Part shown: positions 36,581 through 46,435 of the stretch, piece by piece | Layout: each line of letters begins with the position of its first letter | Numbering within the stretch: the stretch's first letter is position 1 | DNA from: JAMXLO01 sp963776505 | GTDB taxonomy: Bacteria > Pseudomonadota > Alphaproteobacteria > Acetobacterales > Acetobacteraceae | Direction of reading: 5' to 3' | NCBI GenBank assembly: GCA_963776505.1 | Contig: CAVZNH010000053.1 | Span: 124,001 to 188,000 of the forward strand | DNA: 64,000 bases | Notes under the pieces: generated by a model | The model's input: the letters and a program-made list of their open reading frames with translations, nothing else | Database searches by the model: none | Told to the model about the DNA's origin: nothing | Translations under genes and position numbers: made by a program

Positions 36581-37429
36581 ATGAGTGACTCTCACGGCAC
36601 CACCACGGTCGAGAATTCCGGCCTCCACCAGCCGTATCACCTGGTCGATCCGAGTCCGTGGCCGATCATCGGCTCGATAGGCGGCCTGCTGACCGTTCTC
36701 GGCATCATCTTCGCCGCGCATTTCGGCAGCTACATCACGCTGGTGATCGGCGCGATCGTCGTCCTCAGCACCATGTTCTTCTGGTGGCGCGACGTGATCC
36801 GCGAGAGCCGCACTCCCGGATTGCACACGCCGGTTGTACGGCTCGGCCTGCGCTATGGCATGCTGTTCTTCATCACCAGCGAGGTGATGTTCTTCGTCGG
36901 CTTCTTCTGGGCGTTCTTCAACTTTGCCCTGTTTCCCTATCTGCAGGGCAACGGCCAGACAGTCTGGCCGCCGTCCGACATCCACTCCTTCGATCCGTTC
37001 CACGTGCCTATCCTCAACACCATGATCCTGTTGCTGTCGGGCACCACAATCACCTGGGCACACCACGGGCTGCTGGAGAACGACCGCAAGACGCTGGTGC
37101 TCGGGCTTGGCCTGACAATCCTGCTCGGGCTCAGCTTCACGTTCTGCCAAGCGATGGAGTACTCCAACGCGCCGTTCAAGTTTGTCGGCGGCGGGATCTA
37201 TCCGTCGACCTTCTTCCTTGCCACCGGCTTTCACGGCTTCCACGTCATCGTCGGAACCTGTTTCCTTATCGTGTGCTGGTTCCGCGCCCGCGCCGGACAC
37301 TTCACGCCAGCGCGGCACTTCGGCTTCGAGGCCGCCGCCTGGTATTGGCATTTCGTCGACGTGGTCTGGCTGTTCCTCTTCACCTGCATTTACTGGTGGG
37401 GCGCCAGCCCGGTCGTCGCGTCACCCTAG
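36581..37429 (+). CDS. ctaE: Cytochrome c oxidase subunit III
   Basis: A 282-residue protein with seven membrane helices. Characteristic parts are FITSEVMFFVGFFWAFFNFAL, PILNTMILLLSGTTITWAHHG, FHGFHVIVGTCFLIVCWFRA and AWYWHFVDVVWLFLFTCIYWWG. It stabilises the core and proton uptake. It lies 54 bp after ctaG. Confidence 0.95.
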   Translation: MSDSHGTTTVENSGLHQPYHLVDPSPWPIIGSIGGLLTVLGIIFAAHFGSYITLVIGAIVVLSTMFFWWRDVIRESRTPGLHTPVVRLGLRYGMLFFITSEVMFFVGFFWAFFNFALFPYLQGNGQTVWPPSDIHSFDPFHVPILNTMILLLSGTTITWAHHGLLENDRKTLVLGLGLTILLGLSFTFCQAMEYSNAPFKFVGGGIYPSTFFLATGFHGFHVIVGTCFLIVCWFRARAGHFTPARHFGFEAAAWYWHFVDVVWLFLFTCIYWWGASPVVASP

Positions 37430-37434
37430 GTCTG

Positions 37435-37794
37435 GTGGCGCAGCCGGCGCCCTCGCTGCTGCACGTCGCACTGGCCTGCCGCTGCCCTCGTTGTGGTCGA
37501 GGCAAGCTGTTCCGTAACCTGCTCGAGGTACGCGATCGCTGCGAGGTCTGTGGCCTCGACCTACGCGTGAACGATGCCGGCGACGGCGCCGCGGTCGGCG
37601 TGATTTTGGTACTGGGCGCGATCGTGGTGGGGCTCGCCTTCTGGGTGGAGTTCCGCTTCGCCCCGCCGCTCTGGGTGCATGCCGTGCTTTGGCCGTTCGT
37701 GACGATACCGCTCGCCGTGGTGATGATGCGGCCGGCGAAGGCGGCGCTTGTGGCGCTGCAGTTCCGTCACCGATCAACCGAGATGGGACTGTGA
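37435..37794 (+). CDS. DUF983 family protein
   Basis: A 119-residue protein from GTG 37435. Two CxxC pairs (CRCPRCGRGKLF and RDRCEVCGLDL) form a likely zinc ribbon, followed by two membrane helices (AAVGVILVLGAIVVGLAFWV, AVLWPFVTIPLAVVM). DUF983 genes are regularly found between ctaE and the surf1 gene in alphaproteobacteria; function is unknown but an assembly role is assumed. The stop overlaps the surf1 GTG (GTGA). Confidence 0.88.
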   Translation: MAQPAPSLLHVALACRCPRCGRGKLFRNLLEVRDRCEVCGLDLRVNDAGDGAAVGVILVLGAIVVGLAFWVEFRFAPPLWVHAVLWPFVTIPLAVVMMRPAKAALVALQFRHRSTEMGL

Positions 37795-38483
37795 GCGGCA
37801 GACTGCATCGCCTGTTGTGGCCGGGTGTGATGGCGGCGGTGATGCTGGCGGTGCTGCTGGGTCTGGGCACCTGGCAGGTTATGCGCCTGCAGTGGAAGCT
37901 CGGGCTGTTGGCGCAGATCGCGCGCGCCGAGGCGGCGCCGGCTGTGCCGCTGCCAGCGGCGCCCAATCCGTTCACCAAGGTGCAGGCGACCGGCCATCTG
38001 CGCGACGATCTGTCTGCGTCGTACGGTGCGGAGGTGCGCGACACACCGGCGGGTACCGAACTCGGCACACAACTGATCGTGCCATTGGAAGTGTCCGACG
38101 GTGACGTGATCCTGGTCGATCGCGGTTGGGTGCCAGACAAGCGGCCGCATCCAATCGCGCGCGCGGAAAGCGACGTGACCGTGGAAGGCTATGTGCGACC
38201 CAGCGATAAGCCGGGCATGTTCAGTGCCACCGACAATCCGGCTGCGCGGGAGTTCTACACGCTTGACGCGTCCGCGATCGGATCGGCGCTCGGCCTGCAC
38301 CGCGTTGCGTCCTTCATCCTGGTGGCAATGGGCCCATCACCACCGGAACGCTATCCCGATCCGGCACACCACTTGCCAAGGCCACCAAACAATCATCTTT
38401 CCTATGCGATCACGTGGTATGGCCTCGCCGTGGCGCTCGTGGTGATCTTCATTCTCTGGGCAAGAAAGGCGCTGGACGCATGA
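37791..38483 (+). CDS. SURF1 family cytochrome c oxidase assembly protein
   Basis: A 230-residue protein from GTG 37791. An N-terminal helix (VMAAVMLAVLLGLGTWQVMRLQWK) contains the family GTWQxxRxxWK motif, then comes a periplasmic beta-rich domain (PLEVSDGDVILVDRGWVPDK), and a C-terminal helix (HLSYAITWYGLAVALVVIF). It assists heme a incorporation into subunit I. It is the last gene of the oxidase block. Confidence 0.92.
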   Translation: MSGRLHRLLWPGVMAAVMLAVLLGLGTWQVMRLQWKLGLLAQIARAEAAPAVPLPAAPNPFTKVQATGHLRDDLSASYGAEVRDTPAGTELGTQLIVPLEVSDGDVILVDRGWVPDKRPHPIARAESDVTVEGYVRPSDKPGMFSATDNPAAREFYTLDASAIGSALGLHRVASFILVAMGPSPPERYPDPAHHLPRPPNNHLSYAITWYGLAVALVVIFILWARKALDA

Positions 38484-38485
38484 TA

Positions 38486-38533
38486 ACCGGAACAAGTCCG
38501 GTCATGACGATGGAAGGCCGGGCTGGCGCCCGG
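38486..38533. repeat. Two short hairpins between surf1 and the M32 carboxypeptidase
   Basis: ACCGGA-ACAAG-TCCGGT (38486-38502) and CCGGGC-TGGC-GCCCGG (38518-38533) are perfect inverted repeats of 6 bp each in a 58-bp gap. The block may be a repeated intergenic element or a transcription barrier; no T-run follows. Confidence 0.45.
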
Positions 38534-38541
38534 GACCACAC

Positions 38542-40030
38542 ATGACCGCCTATGACCGGCTCACCGCACGCTTCGCGCGCATCGCGACGATCGGCGAGGC
38601 GTCTTCGGTGCTGGGCTGGGATGCGGCAACCATGATGCCGCCTGGCGGCGGTGCCGCTCGCGGCGATCAGCTTGCCGTGCTCGCCGGAATGTCGCACTCG
38701 CTGCTTGTCGCACCTGTCGTCGGCGACGACCTGGCGGAAGCAGAGGGGGCGGGCGAATCGGATCCCTGGCGCGCGGCGAACCTCCGTCTGATGCGCCACG
38801 CCTACACGCGCGCGACCGCGATGCCGCCGGACCTGGTCGAGGCACAGGCACGCGCCAACTCCGCCTGCGAGAAGGTTTGGCGCGAGGCGCGCCGCCATTC
38901 GGATTTCTCCATGGTCCGCCCGCACCTCGAGGAGGTTGTTCGTCTGATGCGCGACGCCGCGGCGGCGCTGGCTCCGGCACTCGGCCTCGAGCCATACGAC
39001 GCACTGATGGATGGCTTCCAGCGGGGCATGCGCACCAATGATGTGGCCGAGGTGTTCGCCGAGTACCGAGACGTTCCTTCGAGACGCTCTGCCCAGGGCA
39101 GAGGAGCGTCAGGCACGCCATCCACCACCGCTGCGGCCGCAGGATCCTTTCCCTGTCGCGGTGCAGGAGGCCCTATGTCGCCATCTGGCGGAGCGGCTGG
39201 GGCTGGATTTCGCCCATGCCCGGCTGGATCGTTCCGCGCATCCGTTCTCTGGCGGCACGCCGGTCGATGTGCGCATCACGTCGCGCTACGTCGAGGCCGA
39301 CTTCACACAGGCGGTGCTCGCGGTGGTGCACGAGACCGGCCATGCGCTGTACGAACGCGGTCTGCCCACCGCATGGGCGCGCCAGCCGGTGGGCGAGGCA
39401 GCCGGCATGGCGACGCACGAGAGCCAGTCGCTGATCGTGGAGATGCAGGCCTGCCGCTCCGACGGCTTTCTGAGCTGGCTGGGTCCTGAGCTGCACAAGA
39501 CGTTCGGTGGCGATGCCGCGCCGTATCAGCCGGCCAACCTGGCGCGGCTGTGGCGACGTGTCGAGCGTGGCTTCATACGCGTGGACGCCGACGAGATGAC
39601 CTATCCCGCGCATGTCATCCTGCGGTTCCGCCTGGAGCAGGCATTGGTTGCGGGGACACTGACGGTCGCGGACCTGCCTGGAGCATGGAACGACGGGTTC
39701 CGCGCGTTGCTCGGCATCGTACCGCCCGACGATGCGCGAGGCTGCCTGCAGGACATCCATTGGTACGACGGGGCGTTCGGCTATTTCCCCAGCTACACGC
39801 TGGGCGCGATGGCGGCGGCACAACTGATGGCGGCGGCACGGCGAGAAGTCCCGGACGTCGACGCGGCGCTCGGCCGCGGTGACCTTGCGCCGCTACTGAA
39901 GTGGTTGCGCGCCAAGGTGCACGGCCAGGGCAGCCTGTTCGAGTTCAACGCGCTTCTGTCACAGGCGACCGGCAAGCCGCTCGACCCAGCCGACTTCCAG
40001 TCGCATCTGACCGCCCGCTATCTCCATTGA
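38542..40030 (+). CDS. Carboxypeptidase M32 (thermostable carboxypeptidase 1 family), frameshifted
   Basis: A metallocarboxypeptidase of about 495 residues. The start (MTAYDRLTARFARIATIGEA, then LGWDAATMMPPGG) is typical. One surplus T at 39074-39075 breaks the frame; the join reads AEYRDVLRDALPRAEER. The zinc motif VVHETGHALYE (HExxH with HETGH), the later THESQSLIVEMQACRSDGFL (HESQS) and the GFGYFPSYTLGAM-like tail are all present. It releases C-terminal residues from peptides with broad specificity in the cytoplasm. It probably functions in peptide recycling; no transport partner is adjacent. Confidence 0.88.
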
Positions 40031-40040
40031 ACGAGTCATA

Positions 40041-40427
40041 ATGCACAACGTTCGCGTGTATCTGTGCGCGGCACTCTGCGCCGTGCTGGCAGCCTGTGCC
40101 GCAAAACCAGCGCCGCCATCGCCCGCGACACCGGCAAAGTCTGGGCAGGCGATCGACGGCGAATATGTCGGTACCAGCACGCGGTTTCAGGCTGGCAGCC
40201 GAGCGTGCCCACATCCGGGGCTGGTACGCATCGAGGTGAGCGCCAGCGCATTCCAGTTCCGTTGGAGCGCCGATACCTGGGTCAATGCCACGATTGCGGC
40301 CGACGGGACGGTCAGCGGCAGCGCGGAAGGCATCACGCTGGTCGGTCGACAGACCGGACCGAAGATCGAAGGCGACGTCACCAACGGCGCCTGCGGGCTG
40401 CACTTCACGGTGACCAAACATTCGTAG
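40041..40427 (+). CDS. Putative lipoprotein (128 aa)
   Basis: MHNVRVYLCAALCAVLAACAA is a lipoprotein signal with lipobox VLAAC. The mature region begins with a Pro/Ala linker and then has a compact beta-rich domain (QFRWSADTWVNATIAADGTVSGSAEG) with two Cys (SRACPHPG and NGACGLHF), probably a disulfide. It starts 10 bp after the M32 gene. I do not recognise a named family. Confidence 0.65.
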   Translation: MHNVRVYLCAALCAVLAACAAKPAPPSPATPAKSGQAIDGEYVGTSTRFQAGSRACPHPGLVRIEVSASAFQFRWSADTWVNATIAADGTVSGSAEGITLVGRQTGPKIEGDVTNGACGLHFTVTKHS

Positions 40428-40438
40428 GGACTGCTCGA

Positions 40439-40948
40439 ATGCCCAGGCGGATCGTGGTGGTGAACGACACGATGCAGCAGGACTATCGCTATGAGTGCGT
40501 CGTGCCGATCGGGCGCGCGTTCGACCCGGAGTTCCAGCCCGAGCTTACGCCGCAGGAAATGCTGCGGCTGGGCATCTTCTGCGGCAAGTACATGACCGAC
40601 TCGCGCGATGAGTTTCCCGCGAGCTGGTTCGCCCACGCGAAGCTTGCCGCTGGCCAGCGCGACTGTTCGTTGAACTGCTTCGGTGTCGATGCGAGTCAGC
40701 CATTGAAGGTCTGGCGCGCCAAGGGCTGGATCCACCCCGACGATCCGCGCGGCTGGTTCCAATGGTATTGCCGCTACTACGTGGGTCGACGGATGCCCGA
40801 AGAAGATCGCCGGCAGATCAGGCGCTGGAAAGCGATACGACGGCACATCCGACAGATCGAGCGCAACTGCGAACCCGGCGACCTGACGTGCCGCCGCCGC
40901 CAGCGCCAGGCGCTGCTGCACTGGGCTTACGACAGCCGCAAGATCTGA
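40439..40948 (+). CDS. Conserved hypothetical, aromatic and basic-rich protein (169 aa)
   Basis: ATG 40439 starts MPRRIVVVNDTMQQDYRYEC. The protein has no signal or membrane helix. It contains FGVDASQPLKVWRAKGWI, DPRGWFQWYCRYYVGRRMPE, and a C-terminal stretch of Arg and Trp (RQIRRWKAIRRHIRQIERNC, WAYDSRKI). The WFQWYCRYY/IRRW signature looks like a real conserved family; I have an impression of similar proteins in fungi and algae, which I cannot verify here. Function unknown; possibly nucleic acid associated. Confidence 0.65.
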   Translation: MPRRIVVVNDTMQQDYRYECVVPIGRAFDPEFQPELTPQEMLRLGIFCGKYMTDSRDEFPASWFAHAKLAAGQRDCSLNCFGVDASQPLKVWRAKGWIHPDDPRGWFQWYCRYYVGRRMPEEDRRQIRRWKAIRRHIRQIERNCEPGDLTCRRRQRQALLHWAYDSRKI

Positions 40949-40988
40949 CGGCATTCCAGCCGGCCCGGACGCGGACTACTGTGGCGGC

Positions 40989-42389
40989 ATGCGTTACGTA
41001 TCCACCCGCGGCCAGGCGCCGATCCGCGACTTTTCCGGCGTGCTGCTGGCCGGGCTGGCAGAGGATGGCGGGCTCTATGTTCCCGAGACCTGGCCGCACT
41101 ATTCGGCCGCCGATTGGCGCGCGATGCGCGGCCTGCCGTATCACGCGTTAGCCGCGCGGTTGATCCAACCGTTTGTCGGTGACTCGATCCCATCTGCCAC
41201 TTTGGCGACGCTGTGCCGCGATGCGTATATTGGCTTCGGCCATCCCGCTGTCGTGCCGCTTATCCAGCTCGACACGAGCCTGTTCGTGCAGGAGCTGTTT
41301 CATGGTCCGACGCTGTCCTTCAAGGACATGGCGCTGCAGCTGGTCGGCCGCCTGTTCGATCATGTCCTGGCGGCCCGCGATGCACGGGTGATGATCGTCG
41401 GTGCCACCTCGGGTGACACTGGTTCGGCAGCCATCGAGGCCAGTGCTGGACGCGACCGCATCGACATCGCGTTCCTGCATCCGCACAACCGGATCAGCGA
41501 GGTGCAACGTCGGCAGATGACCACGGTCGCCGCGCCCAACGTCAGCAACATCGCGATCGAGGGCACGTTCGACGACTGCCAGGATCTGGTGAAGGCGATA
41601 TTTGCCGATGCGCCGTTCCGCCAGGAGCTGCATCTCTCGGCGATGAATTCGATCAACTGGGCGCGCATCGCCGCGCAGATTCCGTATTACGTCGCCGCCG
41701 CATTGGAGTTCGGCGCACCGGATCGCGAAGTCGCGTTCAGCGTGCCGACAGGTAATTTCGGCAACGTCTTCGCGGCCTGGGCCGCGCGGCGCATGGGCCT
41801 GCCGGTGACGCGGCTGATCGTCGGTTCCAATCGCAACGACATCCTGACGCGCTTCCTGGCTTCCAACGACATGTCGATCGCGACGGTTGAACCGAGCCTG
41901 TCGCCCAGCATGGACATCCAGGTGAGTTCAAACTTCGAGCGCCTGCTGTTCGAGCTGCTGGATCGCGACGCGCACGCTACCGCCGATGCGATGACGGAGT
42001 TCCGCCGCAGCGGGAAGATGGCGGTACCCGGCCCGGCCTGGCATCGCTGCCGCACTGTGTTCCACGGCTTCCGGCTGGACGATGCCGGAACCGAACAGGA
42101 GATCGCGCGCCTGCACGAGGTGAGCGGGTACCTGGCTGACCCGCACACCGCGATCGGTGTCGCCGCTGCGGTGGCCAATCCACCGGGCCACGGTGTGCCG
42201 ACAATCGCTATGGCGACGGCGCATCCGGCGAAATTTCCCGACGCGGTCGAGCGTGCCACCGGCATGCGCCCTGCTCTGCCTCCGCGGCTTGCCGATCTGT
42301 TCGATCGTCCGGAGCGGTTCAGCGTGCTGCCGAATGATCTGGCCGCGGTCGAGACTCAGGTGCGTACGCTGGCACGGCGCAACGCATGA
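40989..42389 (+). CDS. thrC: Threonine synthase
   Basis: An intact 466-residue PLP enzyme starting MRYVSTRGQAPIRDFSGVLL. The PLP lysine is in FHGPTLSFKDMALQLVG; the glycine-rich phosphate cup reads IVGATSGDTGSAAIEA; the family motif PTGNFGNVFAAWAARRMGLP follows. It converts O-phosphohomoserine to threonine in the cytoplasm. Next to the cox genes this arrangement is familiar in alphaproteobacteria. Its stop overlaps the ATG of the following gene by four bases. Confidence 0.95.
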   Translation: MRYVSTRGQAPIRDFSGVLLAGLAEDGGLYVPETWPHYSAADWRAMRGLPYHALAARLIQPFVGDSIPSATLATLCRDAYIGFGHPAVVPLIQLDTSLFVQELFHGPTLSFKDMALQLVGRLFDHVLAARDARVMIVGATSGDTGSAAIEASAGRDRIDIAFLHPHNRISEVQRRQMTTVAAPNVSNIAIEGTFDDCQDLVKAIFADAPFRQELHLSAMNSINWARIAAQIPYYVAAALEFGAPDREVAFSVPTGNFGNVFAAWAARRMGLPVTRLIVGSNRNDILTRFLASNDMSIATVEPSLSPSMDIQVSSNFERLLFELLDRDAHATADAMTEFRRSGKMAVPGPAWHRCRTVFHGFRLDDAGTEQEIARLHEVSGYLADPHTAIGVAAAVANPPGHGVPTIAMATAHPAKFPDAVERATGMRPALPPRLADLFDRPERFSVLPNDLAAVETQVRTLARRNA

Positions 42390-43319
42390 AGATCCTCGAC
42401 GCCACGCAGACCGCCGCGGCGCTGCCGTTCGAGCGGCTGATCCCGGCACTGCGCGAGGCTTTCGTGTCCGGAGCCGAGGTGCCGCTGCGTCATCGCCACG
42501 ACATCGCGCAATCCGATGGCACCACGGCCGCGCTGCTGCTGATGCCAGCCTGGCGCGCGAATGGTCTGGTTGGCGTGAAGGTGGTCTCGGTCTTTCCCGG
42601 CAATGGTGCGCGCGGACTGCCTGCGGTGTCGGCAAGCTATCTCTTGTGCGATGGCGCGACCGGTCAGCATCTCGCGCTGATCGACGGCGGCGAGATCACC
42701 CGCCGCCGCACTGCCGCTGCATCGGCGCTCGCCGGGTCTTTTCTCTGCCCGCGAGGATGCGAAATCGCTGCTGATCGTTGGCTCCGGCCATGTCGGCGGG
42801 CTGATGGCCGAGGCGTACCGTCTGGTGCGGCCGATCGAGCGCGTGATGGTCTGGAACATCCGCCCAGCAGGTGCCGAGCGTCTCGCCGCTCGGCTTGGCG
42901 CTGAGGCGGTGACCGACCTCGCCGCGGCGGTGCAACAGGCCGATATAGTTTCATGTGCAACCTTGTCGCATGTACCGCTGGTGCGCGGCGAATGGCTGCG
43001 GCCAGGAACGCATCTGGATCTGATCGGCGGCTTCACACCGGCGATGCGCGAGGCAGACGATGACGCGGTTCGGCGCTCTCGCGTGTTCATCGACACCGAC
43101 GCTGCACTGGCCGAGGCGGGCGATCTGATTGATCCGATCGCGCACGGTGTGCTGCGCCGTGAGGACATCGCGGGCAGCCTGTTCTCACTGTGCCGTGGCG
43201 AAACACCTGGACGGCGCGACCCGGCGGAGATCACGCTGTTCAAGTCGGTCGGCAGCGCGCTTGAGGACCTGGCGGCGGCGGGGCTGGCATACGGGAGGCA
43301 GGCAGATGGGCAAGCTTGA
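42386..43319 (+). CDS. Ornithine cyclodeaminase/mu-crystallin family protein, frameshifted
   Basis: About 310 residues. The N-terminal half (MKILDATQTAAALPFERLIPA, VGVKVVSVFPGNGARGLPAVSASYLLCDGATG) is followed by a T-run shift at 42739-42742; removing one T gives LAGSFSAREDAKSLLIVGSGHVGG, with the GxGxxG NAD-binding loop. The C-terminal part (DIVSCATLSHVPLVRG, DLIGGFTPAMREADDDAVRR) is typical. Members act as ornithine cyclodeaminase, alanine dehydrogenase or delta-pyrroline-2-carboxylate reductase, so the activity is open. The next gene starts before its stop. Confidence 0.82.
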
Positions 43320-44118
43320 CGGCAAGGTCGCGATCGTCACCGGAGCCGCGCGCGGTCTTGGCCGCGCCTATGCGCGACGCCTCGCGGGGCTGGGTGCCAA
43401 AGTCGCGGTGACCGATCTCAACCTGAAGTCGTTCGAGGAATTCGAGACCGAGGCACAATCGATGACCGGCGAGAGCACCGTCGCGGAGATCAAGGCCGGC
43501 GGCGGCGACGCGATCGGCATCGAGGTCGATGTCTGCGATGAGAAGGCCGTCGCCGCAATGGTACAGCGCGTCTTCGCAGAGTGGGGGCGCGTGGATGTGC
43601 TGGTCGCCAATGCCGGTGGCGGGCGCGGGCGTCCGGTGGACACCAAGGCGAGCACGCTGGACCCCGCGTTGCTGAGCCTGGTGACCAGCATGAACCTGTT
43701 CGGCACGGTCTATTGCTGCAACGCCGTCGCGCCGATCATGAAGCAGCAGCGGGCGGGGAAGATCGTCACGGTGAGTTCGGTGGCGGGTCTGTCACCTTCG
43801 TCGGACGGCGGCTATGCGCATTACGGCGCGGCGAAGGCGGCGATCGCGCACTACACGAAGTATCTCGCGCAGGATCTTGGGCCGTACGGCATCACCGCCA
43901 ACTGCATCGCGCCAGGCACCATCGCGACCGGACGCATCATGGCGACGGTGATCCCCGGCAGCGCCAACGCCAATCGCGATCGGACGGAACAGGTCGCGCT
44001 GCGACGGCTTGGCACCGTGGAGGACTGTGCCAAAGTGGTGGAGTTCCTGGTCACCGATCTCTCCGATTATGTGACCGGCACGGTTATCCCGATCGACGGC
44101 GGGTTGCTGAGATCCTGA
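43306..44118 (+). CDS. SDR-family NAD(P)-dependent oxidoreductase
   Basis: A 270-residue short-chain dehydrogenase/reductase. Starts MGKLDGKVAIVTGAARGLGRAY with the TGxxxGxG nucleotide motif; the NNAG-type element is VLVANAGGG, the catalytic Ser is in TVSSVAGLSPS, Tyr and Lys in YAHYGAAKAAIA. The C-terminal DLSDYVTGTVIPIDGG is standard. It oxidises or reduces a hydroxy/keto group; substrate unknown. It overlaps the cyclodeaminase-like gene by 14 bp. Confidence 0.9.
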   Translation: MGKLDGKVAIVTGAARGLGRAYARRLAGLGAKVAVTDLNLKSFEEFETEAQSMTGESTVAEIKAGGGDAIGIEVDVCDEKAVAAMVQRVFAEWGRVDVLVANAGGGRGRPVDTKASTLDPALLSLVTSMNLFGTVYCCNAVAPIMKQQRAGKIVTVSSVAGLSPSSDGGYAHYGAAKAAIAHYTKYLAQDLGPYGITANCIAPGTIATGRIMATVIPGSANANRDRTEQVALRRLGTVEDCAKVVEFLVTDLSDYVTGTVIPIDGGLLRS

Positions 44119-44198
44119 AGCGGCGCCGCGCGGACGTTGCTTGACCCAGACCGCTTCGCCGTTACGCTCGCTGGTAATGACAACAGGGAGGTATCGCC

Positions 44199-45347
44199 AT
44201 GAGCCTCAGTCTCGACGGAGTCCGCGTGCTCGAACTGGCACGCTATCAGGCGGGCCCACGCGGTGGGATGATCCTGTCCGATCTCGGCGCCGAGGTGATC
44301 AAGATAGAACGAATGGGCGGCGAGGAGACGCGCAAGCACGCGCCGATGGTGCGTGGCCAGAGCATCTATTTCACCGTCTACAATCGCGGCAAGAAGAGCA
44401 TCTGCCTCGATATGCGCACTCCGCGCGGCAAGGAGATCTTTGCTGATCTGGTAAAGACCGCGGATATCGTGCTGGAGAATTTCAGGCCTGGCACGATGAA
44501 GGCAATGGGGTTCGAGTACGAAAAGCTGCGCGCGCTGAATTCCGGCATCATCCTGGTGTCCGTGTCGGGCTTCGGGCAATACGGCCCCTACACCGATCGG
44601 CCCGCATTCGATCCGCTCGGTCAGGCGATGAGCGGGTTGATGTCGCTGACCGGCCAGCCGGTGGGCCAGCCGCTGGGAACCGCATCATCCGTTGTGGATC
44701 GCTATACCGCGCTGCACGCCACGATCGGCGCGCTGGCCGCATTGCGACATCGCGATCGCACGGGCGAGGGGCAACTTGTCGACGTCTGCCTGCTCGATTC
44801 AGCGCTGACGATGGTGGAGATACCGACATCGTACTATCTTGCCACCGGCGAGGAAGGCGGCGAAGGCGGCCGGCCACCGTATCGCGCGAAGGATGGCTAC
44901 GTCGTGATCTCGGCCGGTGGCCGCGAGATGGCGGGACGGTTGTCGCAACTGGTTTCGGGTGGAAGCTCAAGCGGTGCCGAACCGATCACCGCCGGCCAGG
45001 GCAGTGGCGATGCGCGCAAGGCATTGGAGGCGTGGTGCGCCGAGCGACCGGTGGAGACGATCTGCTCGGCGTTGATGGAAATCGGCGTGCCGGTGGCACC
45101 GGTGCGCACGATCCCCGAGGTCGCGAAGGATCCGCATCTCTGGGAACGCGAGATGCTGGTGAAGATGGAGGACGCTGTCGCCGGCGAACTCTATGTGCCA
45201 GGCGTGACGGTGAAGATGTCGAAGACGCCGGGCCATGTCGGTCCGGTGCCGACGCCGGGACAACACACCGACGAAGTGCTGGGGCGACTGCTGGGCTATG
45301 ACAGCGACACGCTCGGTGAACTGCGGCAGGCCCGCGTGATCGCATGA
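44199..45347 (+). CDS. CaiB/BaiF family CoA-transferase (class III)
   Basis: A 382-residue protein beginning MSLSLDGVRVLELARYQAGP. The catalytic aspartate is within PAFDPLGQAMSGLM, after ENFRPGTMKAMGFEYEKLRALN. The QLVDVCLLDSALTM and HLWEREMLV segments are family-typical. Class III transferases move CoA between free acids and thioesters (formyl-CoA, carnitine, benzylsuccinate and similar). The gene lies between an SDR and an octopine-type dehydrogenase, which suggests catabolism of an acid, but no substrate assignment is possible. A GGGAGG site precedes the start. Confidence 0.9.
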   Translation: MSLSLDGVRVLELARYQAGPRGGMILSDLGAEVIKIERMGGEETRKHAPMVRGQSIYFTVYNRGKKSICLDMRTPRGKEIFADLVKTADIVLENFRPGTMKAMGFEYEKLRALNSGIILVSVSGFGQYGPYTDRPAFDPLGQAMSGLMSLTGQPVGQPLGTASSVVDRYTALHATIGALAALRHRDRTGEGQLVDVCLLDSALTMVEIPTSYYLATGEEGGEGGRPPYRAKDGYVVISAGGREMAGRLSQLVSGGSSSGAEPITAGQGSGDARKALEAWCAERPVETICSALMEIGVPVAPVRTIPEVAKDPHLWEREMLVKMEDAVAGELYVPGVTVKMSKTPGHVGPVPTPGQHTDEVLGRLLGYDSDTLGELRQARVIA

Positions 45348-46435
45348 CAACGGTTGCGATCATCGGCGCCGGCATAGGTGGGGTCTATCTGGTCGCCGAG
45401 TTGGGTCTGGCAGGGCATCGGCTGCGGCTGCACGATCTCGACGACACGCGGCTCGCTGATATCCGTGCGCATGGCGGTGTCGATGTGGAACCCGGCGGCC
45501 TCGCGGCCGTCGAGTATGCGACGACGGACCTTGCGCAGGCTGTCGATGGCGCTGAGGTCATCATCGTGGTCACCGGCGGCAATGCACAGGAGGCGGTGGC
45601 GCGGTCGCTTGCGCCGTTGCTGTGCGATGGCCAGATCATCCTGCTGATCCAGGGCAACACCGGCGGTTCGCTGGTGGTGCGTCGTGCGCTGGATACGGCG
45701 GGCTGCCGCGCGGATGTCGATGTCGCCGAGATGGACAACTATCCGTTCTCCAACTGGCGGCTGTCGCCGACGCGGATTAGGCCGATCGTGAAGAAGCGTT
45801 GGCTGCAGATCGCGTCGTTCCCCGGCCGCCGCATCGCTTCGGTGTTTTCGCGCCTGGGGCCCTTGTTCCCCCATGCTGTGGCCGCACCGAGTGTGATCCA
45901 CACCGGCTTCACCAACGCGAACGCGATGCTGCATGTGGCGAACTGCGTCGGCAATGCCGGCAAGATCGATCGAGGCGAGACCTACAAATTCTATGCCGAG
46001 GGCGTGACGCCATCGGTCGCTCGGCTTTACCAGGCGATCAACGCCGAACGCGTCGCGGTGGCTGCGGCGCTCGGCGCAGCGGTGCCGACGCTGGAAAATT
46101 GGTTCGATCGCGTCTACGGCGTGCGCGGCGCGGACCTGGTGGAGGCCTGTCAGTTGCTCACCACCAACAGCGACGGCCCGTATCAGGCGACGGGCACGCC
46201 GAAGTCGTTCGACCACAAATACATCACCGAGGACGTGCCGGTCGGACTGATCCCGATGAGCGCACTCGGTGCCGCGGCCGGCGTGCCGACGCCGACGATC
46301 GATGCGCTGGTCAGACTGGTGCACGCGATGACCGGCAAAGACTTCGCCGCCGAGGCGCGTACGCTCGATCGCATGGGTCTTGCCGGCATGAATGCGCCGC
46401 AGATCAGGCGCTTCGTAGATACGGGAGCCGCGTAA
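45344..46435 (+). CDS. NAD/NADP octopine/nopaline dehydrogenase family protein
   Basis: A 363-residue protein: N-terminal Rossmann fold (VAIIGAGIGGVYLVAELGLAGH) and C-terminal helical domain with VIHTGFTNANAMLHVAN, which carries the catalytic His region of opine dehydrogenases. Members reductively condense an amino acid and a 2-oxoacid, or run in reverse. The first codons overlap the CoA-transferase stop (ATGA), indicating coupling. The direction (opine synthesis or breakdown) is unknown. Confidence 0.85.
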   Translation: MTTVAIIGAGIGGVYLVAELGLAGHRLRLHDLDDTRLADIRAHGGVDVEPGGLAAVEYATTDLAQAVDGAEVIIVVTGGNAQEAVARSLAPLLCDGQIILLIQGNTGGSLVVRRALDTAGCRADVDVAEMDNYPFSNWRLSPTRIRPIVKKRWLQIASFPGRRIASVFSRLGPLFPHAVAAPSVIHTGFTNANAMLHVANCVGNAGKIDRGETYKFYAEGVTPSVARLYQAINAERVAVAAALGAAVPTLENWFDRVYGVRGADLVEACQLLTTNSDGPYQATGTPKSFDHKYITEDVPVGLIPMSALGAAAGVPTPTIDALVRLVHAMTGKDFAAEARTLDRMGLAGMNAPQIRRFVDTGAA

